DNA of 64,000 bases from Epiperipatus broadwayi (lineage: Eukaryota > Onychophora > Udeonychophora > Euonychophora > Peripatidae), in contig JAQFVV010012395.1 of assembly GCA_028023455.1 (NCBI GenBank), positions 6,510,001 through 6,574,000 of the forward strand, written 5' to 3'. The translations under genes were made by a program, and so were the position numbers. Below are positions 58,613 to 64,000 of the stretch, piece after piece. The stretch's first letter is position 1. Each line of letters opens with the position of its first letter. The notes under the pieces were generated by a model that saw only the letters and a list, made by a program, of their open reading frames with translations, did no database searches and was not told the DNA's origin.

Positions 58613-58869
58613 ATAGGGACATCGAGTGGCTATTATTTGTGGGATCAGGGTTTGGGATAATATTTGGAACCAATTATAAACAAAGAATAACCATAAATAT
58701 CTAATTAAATATTTTATAATTTCACTTAAAAATTTTCTTTGTTAAAAAAATTAATCATTGTAAATATAATTATTAAATCTATTCACATGTTAAATTAAAA
58801 TTCTTGGTATGTTTTTCTATAGTCAACTTTCAATTGGTCATACTTCTCACATATTTATAAATATTTTAT
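58613..58869. other. AT-rich spacer
   Basis: Nothing recognised. Confidence 0.4.
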
Positions 58870-59338
58870 TTATTTACATATAATTTCATATCCGCACTTA
58901 TTATTAAACACATACACGTTTGCACCTAACAATATTACAAATATAACCTGAATTAGATGATCGTGCAGAATTTCCATGGGTTCTAAATTCGGGATAACAG
59001 AAATGAAATGCGATATGGATGAGGTGGTTTTTAATCTCTCTTCTCCTAGGAATGAAATCAATGCATGTTTGGTATGTATAGGTGCAAATAACAAAAATAT
59101 ATTCTATTATTCATTGATGATGACTTCACTAACCTAATTACCTACCAGGAAAAGTCCGTTCCATTACAATATAAAATAATTTATTATTATATGCGCCTTG
59201 TGTGCTTAATTTTATTAAGAGACCTCTACAAATCTTAATGGAAGATTCGACTTTATAAAGATAAGAAATTCGAGCATCTGAAGTGAGAAAACTGTTCTTT
59301 GTTCTTGAACTGTAAAATTCATTATTCTTCCACCACAC
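58870..59338 (-). CDS. Possible two-exon host gene end, unknown product
   Basis: On the minus strand an open frame (59338 to about 59144) ends at a good donor, TTTTCCTG|GTAGGT. About 100 bp further a pyrimidine-rich acceptor, TTTCATTCCTAG|GAGAAG (near 59047), opens a second frame that runs to a stop at 58870. Both junctions are phase 1, so joining gives Gly across the splice and keeps the frame open. The product would be at least 120 residues, with a hydrophobic stretch, LIQVIFVILLGANVYVF, near its C-terminus (a possible membrane anchor). CpG is commoner than in the surroundings. The upstream start is not seen and no family is recognised. Confidence 0.25.
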
Positions 59339-59699
59339 TCAACCACGCAGGAATTCTTCAATAATCATTTGGAATATAGTTGCCTACATTTTCATTTCTA
59401 CCTTCTTTAAATATCCACAATGATTACATCATTTTCTGAAGCTTTTCATTTCTTTATAGATTTTTCAATTCCTCATCTTTCAGTTAAAGAAGTATTCAAT
59501 TCCAAAAAATATCACAATTATATGGATTACTTTGTTTTGTTGTTCTATATTACTTTGATAGTTTTTCTTCTACATGAATCATTTTCTAGATTATTTTTAC
59601 ATTCTTTTCTCCTACATATTTTATAAAAAATTCACTAATGAAGAGATTTTTTTCTTGTTCCTACTACCTAGGCAGCTGTGCTTAAGTTTTTTATTTATT
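59339..59699. other. AT-rich DNA beside the Gypsy-3 LTR
   Basis: A 68-codon hydrophobic frame on the + strand is most likely chance. Confidence 0.4.
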
Positions 59700-59708
59700 A
59701 GGTAGCTA

Positions 59709-60658
59709 TGTCCCAACTATGATCAGGCAGCCAGCAAACATGACTATACAATTGACATTAATAGACAACAACATATATAGTAGTATTAAGATAATTTATT
59801 AGTAATTGAAACAGTTAACTAATTAAATCTTCAATATATTTATGTCTGCATTTAAGCAAGCATAACTGATCAGTCAACAAAATGAATAAGTGAATAAAAA
59901 TGTTCAAACAGTCTAGGTAAATGAATAGGGTAAAATAGAGTTCTTTACTTTCACTAAACAGTCTATCTCTTTTAAGCACAAACCCTCAGCAAGCCTGCAT
60001 TTCATAAAATAATAAAAACTGGGTTAGTCTGCTAAAAGTTCTAATTGGCTAGGTTACCTATGGAAGCAGAGATCCTGGGAATATAAATCACAGATGATGA
60101 TCTTCACTGCAACTTACGTGTGGAATCAGGCAGCCACCAAGAGCCTCCACTAGAGAAGCTGAGATCCTGGGAATATAAACTACCAACAATGATCTTCACT
60201 ACAACTTACACGTGGAATCAGAACAGAAGGCAGCCACCAAGAGCTCCCCAGTCCTTTCTTCTCTAGCTTTATATACTCCTTTCTTCTTTTGTTTTTTAAT
60301 CTCCTTTTTTCTTTACTTTCTTTTCTGGAGTAAGTAATTTATTTTTCCCACATAATCCGGTGGGTGGGATGTGTGTGTTTCTTGACTTTTACTTTAATTA
60401 CTATTTAACTATTATTAGACTTAGAGTTTTGTTATCTGCCCATAAATTGAATTACCAATTCCCCATTTATCTTAGGAATTTATTTTTATTACAATCTAAC
60501 TTTTTGATCTACAAAATTAATTAATGTATACATTTATTTTGTTTGTTTCTATTCAAAGCTTTTATTTTTTAACTTAGTTTAATTAAACATTTTTCTTTTA
60601 TCGATTTCTTTCGCAGCACTATAACCAAATTTATTAAATATAAATTGAATATTTTACA
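59709..60658 (-). repeat. Gypsy-3 3' LTR
   Basis: About 950 bp. On the minus strand it begins TGTAAAATATTCAATTTATA right after the purine tract and ends GGGACATAGC. It contains an internal duplication of about 90 bp that the other LTR lacks. Confidence 0.85.
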
Positions 60659-60674
60659 CTCCTCTCCTTACTCC
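60659..60674 (-). other. Gypsy-3 polypurine tract
   Basis: Minus strand GGAGTAAGGAGAGGAG, immediately before the LTR start TGTAAAAT. Its position fixes the orientation and the LTR boundary. Confidence 0.85.
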
Positions 60675-60789
60675 AGAAATCTGCTTAGGTTTATGTGTAT
60701 TCTTTGAATTTAACCAGCCTTGGTATCTGTAGTTTGGGTTTTGGTGGTTTAGTTGTAACTAAGTTTGGCTTCGCAGTTGGTTGAATTAC

Positions 60790-61300
60790 ACTTTCTCTTT
60801 TTGAGCGAATGGGATTTTACGAGGTTTACACATGACTGGATGTGCATTTTCTAGTAACTCTGTATCTTGTAATTAATCCCAATTCTTCATTAAACATATT
60901 GAGGTATTTGTATGCTATATCCTGTTCAAGAGATTTTATAATATTAATTTGGATTGCTAATTCGTGAAAACACCCCCACTGGAAGATGGGGCTAATCTTC
61001 CTTTTTACTGTGTATAGAGATAGATTCCTTTTTTTACTACAGTGATTGATGGACGCTATCACACGGCCTAATATTTTAGCGTGTTTCCCTTATATCATGC
61101 GCTCTAATGTTAGTTTTCTCTAATTTACTTTCTGCATTAGTTGATGACAGTGACATTCAGTCTATTAGTGACATTAGGGAAATATCTGATGCACTATCAA
61201 TTTCCATCGACACCTCTTTTCTGCGAAGTATTAACTTAATCATAAACTGATTTAACACTTGGACATCCATGTTTTCAACCATGTGAGTACCTACCCTATT
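60790..61300 (-). pseudogene. Gypsy-3 protease and start of reverse transcriptase
   Basis: VSMEIDSASDISLMS (about 61212-61168) is a retroviral-type aspartic protease active site with DSG changed to DSA. NLSLYTVKRKISPIFQ (about 61025-60980), GCFHELAIQINIIKSLE (about 60975-60925) and YLNMFNEELGLITRYR (about 60912-60865) follow. The last is the conserved entry to reverse transcriptase (y--vF-eelG-i-gy). KPRKIPFAQKEKV (about 60825-60790) would then be the P-PfA--ekV segment. Sequence after this point is not reverse transcriptase: it matches a basic Pro/Lys tail (AKPNLVTTKPPKPKLQIPRL) typical of an integrase end. The deletion junction is therefore near 60785. Confidence 0.7.
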
Positions 61301-61303
61301 TGC

Positions 61304-62034
61304 TTACAATGGTAATTTATTTCTGCTTTTAATATTATCTTCTTGGTTACACATACACACTACATGACATTTTTTACAGTATTTAAAACATGTTTCTTTG
61401 AGCCACCTGCATTCTTTTGCCATGTGACCCCTCTTTCCATGGCAAAAGCATATCCCTTTAGCATTCTTACTATGATCAGTTTTCCAAAGAATCATACTCT
61501 CCTTTTCTGTCTTGAACACTCCCATTTTTAATGTTTTCCTCAGTTTTGGTTCTAAACACCTGAGCCTGTTCCAGAATTAGTTCATACACTATGCCTACAT
61601 GACATCAGGCAATGTAAGTAATTGTTGTCTGAATCTATCATCAGACATACCCCATAATAAGTGGTCCATAAATATTTCCTCAACGAAATCCCCATAACCA
61701 CAATCTTTTGCTAACTCCCTCAGAGATGAGTTGTGTCTTTAATTCCCCCCCATTAAACTGTTTCCTATTTTGTAAGATTAAGTGAGCAATGTGCCAGGAT
61801 GGACAAAGACTAAAATTATTGCTTAATCTCTTTGTTAGTTTATCGTATTTTATGTTCTCTGTTATGGGTATCTCAAATAATGTACTTATAATCTCTTATT
61901 ATTTTTTTTCCAGCGAAACACATAAGTACTGTTATTTTCCATTTATACCATTTAGCGTAAAAAAATTCTCTAGCTGCATTACATGTAAAGGCCATTCTGA
62001 CGTGTTACTGATGTCAAATTTTTCTCCATTTTGA
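61304..62034 (-). pseudogene. Gypsy-3 gag
   Basis: A likely ATG at about 62030 (MEKNLTSVT) starts gag. The capsid pieces, broken by shifts, are SEWPLHVMQLENFFTLNGI (about 62000-61944), STLFEIPITENIKYDKLTKR (about 61883-61824), KDCGYGDFVEEIFMDHLLWG with MSDDRFRQQLLTLPDV (about 61720-61605) and LILEQAQVFRTKTEENIKNG (about 61580-61521). The nucleocapsid at 61457-61340 keeps two degenerate zinc knuckles: CFCHGKRGHMAKEC (second Cys shifted to His position) and CFKYCKKCHVVCMC. Overall length and order are those of a Ty3-type gag without envelope. Confidence 0.75.
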
Positions 62035-62140
62035 TCAAATAAACTTATTTTACTTACTATTGTTAACTATCCCTACTGCTAACGATTTTAAAAAAATTGT
62101 CCTTTTCCCCTAAGTTCGAAATCGCACCACTAATTTGCTA

Positions 62141-62989
62141 TGTCCCCAATTATGACCAGATGGCCAGCAAACACAAATATATGATTGACATTAACAGACA
62201 ACAACATATATAGTAGTATTAAGACAATTTATTAGCAATTAAAACAGTTAACTAATTAAATCTTTAATGTACATATAAGTCTGCATTTATGCAAGCATAA
62301 CTGATCAACAAACAAAACAATTGAATAAAAATGTTCAAACAATGTAGGTAAACGAATGGGGTACTTTACAGTCTATCTCATTTAAACACAAAACTCTCGG
62401 CAAGTCTCTTGAGGCATTTCATAAAATAAGACTGGGACGGTCTGCTAAAAGTCATAATCGGCTTGGTTACCTACAGGAGCAGAGATCCTGGGAATGTAGT
62501 TCACCGATGATGATCTTCACTGCACCTTATGTGTGGAATCAGAACAGCAGATAGCCACCAAGGACCCCAGTCCTTTCTTATCTAGCTTTATATACCTCCC
62601 TCTTCTTTTTTCTTTACTTTCTTTTCTGGAGTAATTAATTTATTTTTTCCCATGTAATCCGGTGGGGGAGTTTCCTTGATTTTTACTTTAATTAGTTCTG
62701 CTTAAAACAATTTAATTATTGTTATTATTATTATTATTATCTGCCTATAAATGAATAGTTATTGTACAATGAAATTCTCTTAACTTCTAATTACTAATTC
62801 TCATTTATCTTAAGAATTTATTCCCACTGTAATATAACTTTTCAGATCTACAAAATTAATTAATATATACATTTATGTCTCTATTCAAAGCTTTTATTTT
62901 TAACTTAGTTTAATTAAACATTTTTCTTTTATAGATTTCTTTCACAGCACTATAACTAAATTTATTAAATATAAATTGAATATTTTACA
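62141..62989 (-). repeat. Gypsy-3 5' LTR
   Basis: About 849 bp. On the minus strand it starts TGTAAAATATTCAATTTATA and ends GGGGACATAGC. A possible primer-binding site, TGGTGCGATTTCGAAC, follows 6 bases inside the internal region (minus strand, about 62130-62115); the matching tRNA was not identified. Confidence 0.85.
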
Positions 62990-62995
62990 CAGGTT

Positions 62996-64000
62996 CATAT
63001 TTGAGTCACCATCAAAAATCTGTCAAAAGTTTAAAATATGTATATTGTAATCTTAATTCAATGTAGTAATTATGAAGATTAGATATCAACTGTTTTTATT
63101 AATACCTTTTGTCTCTCTGACTTTGCATAAAACAACATATCTTATATCTCACTAATTAATGATTATTTCCTGTACTGAATCTATTAAACATTTTTAATTT
63201 TCTGTTAGCTAGAATATAATCTAAATCCATTATGTTTTGGATATACTCATGTCCATTTCCTCTATTTTTTTAAATCAATTCACAATATATAGTTATATTT
63301 CCTTCCTCTTATTTCTTGATATCCATTTTTATTCACAATACTTCCAACTTCACTTTCAGCCCTTGACAATTTTAAAATTCAAAAACCATTATGTACATTT
63401 ATATAAGTATCTTTTATCAAATCGAGTATCAATCTTCTCACTCCATTCAATATTTCACCAATACCACATAATTGTTCTTCCATCTTTTGTTTATAATGAA
63501 ACTTATCTTTCATTATAATTTAATAAAGCTGACCATATTTTTACAAATATTAAATATCAGTTTTTTTTTAATTCAAGAAATCTTCCGGATTTAAAATTAT
63601 AAAGGTTCTTCTTTTAATTCAGACAATCTTCTTCATTTTAAAATGATCTACATTTGTAGAGAGTCAAAGAAAAAGTCATATATAAAGATAAATTTGTTGT
63701 TATAAATGAAAAAGCATAAATCATAGGGCATACAGATACACAAATTTCATTAACAGTTTATGGACACTTTAGAGAATATCACAAATCATATTTTTCATTA
63801 TATTTATTACAAATGATAAAAAATTATTTCACATTAATCTTTTTGTAAAAAATGAATTAAGAATATATTTTGAATGAAATTAAGTAGAAAGTGGAGGTGA
63901 ATTTTTTTTTTTTTCTAATCGAACTCAATTTGAGCTAATAAGTGTTTCTCTAGTAAATTTTTTAACTGTTCTTTTTAATCTAGAATGTTGCATCTCTTAC
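62996..64000. other. AT-rich DNA to the window end
   Basis: No gene supported. A 93-codon frame near 63237 is hydrophobic and of low complexity. Confidence 0.4.

Larger units (their letters stand above)
59700..62995 (-). mobile_element. Internally deleted Ty3/Gypsy element (Gypsy-3)
   Basis: A minus-strand element with two long LTRs (about 59709-60658 and 62141-62989) and only about 1.5 kb between them. The interior has gag, protease and the very start of reverse transcriptase, then jumps to an integrase-tail-like basic stretch and the polypurine tract. About 3 kb of pol is therefore missing. Possible target duplication AGGT(A/T) at 59700-59704 and 62991-62995. It is non-autonomous. The LTRs differ by many substitutions and by a duplication in the left one (GAGATCCTGGGAATATAAA occurs twice, about 60069 and 60161). 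Confidence 0.85.

Noticed and set aside
62115-62130. Naming the primer tRNA of Gypsy-3
   Set aside because: TGGTGCGATTTCGAAC starts with TGG as expected, but I could not match it to a specific tRNA end with confidence.

Overview
This looks like AT-rich nuclear DNA (roughly 70% A+T by eye) from an invertebrate animal. The evidence is the mix of mobile elements: tRNA-derived SINEs, several non-LTR retrotransposons, Penelope-like elements with GIY-YIG endonuclease, three Ty3/Gypsy elements, a piggyBac-like transposase and a hAT-type non-autonomous transposon. There are no operons, bacterial ribosome binding sites or rRNA genes. I cannot name the species; a cephalopod or other mollusc, a cnidarian or a flatworm would all fit. 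No complete host gene is visible. Nearly all recognisable protein-coding sequence is decayed transposon, and the rest looks like intergenic or intronic DNA with a few possible host exons.

Layout. 0-13.6 kb: a hAT-type element with 8-bp target duplications (1069-1456), a LINE remnant (about 2180-4380), a tRNA-SINE (4601-4719), an RTE-like LINE remnant (about 8080-9000), a CpG-rich patch with a splice donor (about 9540-10210), a second LINE reverse transcriptase split by a 241-bp insertion (10980-11925), and Ty3 gag and LINE scraps. 13.6-25 kb: mostly unassigned AT-rich DNA with two possible host exons (17.5 and 18.5 kb). 25-32.7 kb: a foldback element, a piggyBac-like transposase start, a Penelope-like 3' end, a decayed minus-strand Ty3/Gypsy element, local tandem duplications and a second tRNA-SINE with a perfect 20-bp target duplication. 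35.8-36.1 kb: a long hairpin carrying a hammerhead-like motif. 38-43 kb: a Ty3/Gypsy element with both LTRs and a Penelope-like fragment inserted beside its 3' LTR. 46-50.7 kb: the best-preserved element, a minus-strand CR1/L2-like LINE. 52-56.3 kb: another Penelope fragment, a cluster of inverted repeats and a LINE scrap. 57.8-63 kb: a solo LTR, a possible two-exon gene and a Ty3/Gypsy copy that kept its LTRs, gag and protease but lost most of pol.

How the parts relate. The window is layered by insertion. A small element sits inside a LINE reverse transcriptase, a Penelope copy sits inside a Gypsy element, and a local duplication breaks a Gypsy integrase. Target duplications give clear boundaries for five elements. 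The most interesting non-coding objects are the short element present at 464-565 and 11351-11591, which has 14-15-bp target duplications and a degenerate hammerhead-ribozyme-like core, and the 275-bp hairpin at 35.8 kb with a similar motif in both arms. Together they suggest ribozyme-bearing non-autonomous retroelements related to Penelope-like elements or retrozymes; this is an inference.
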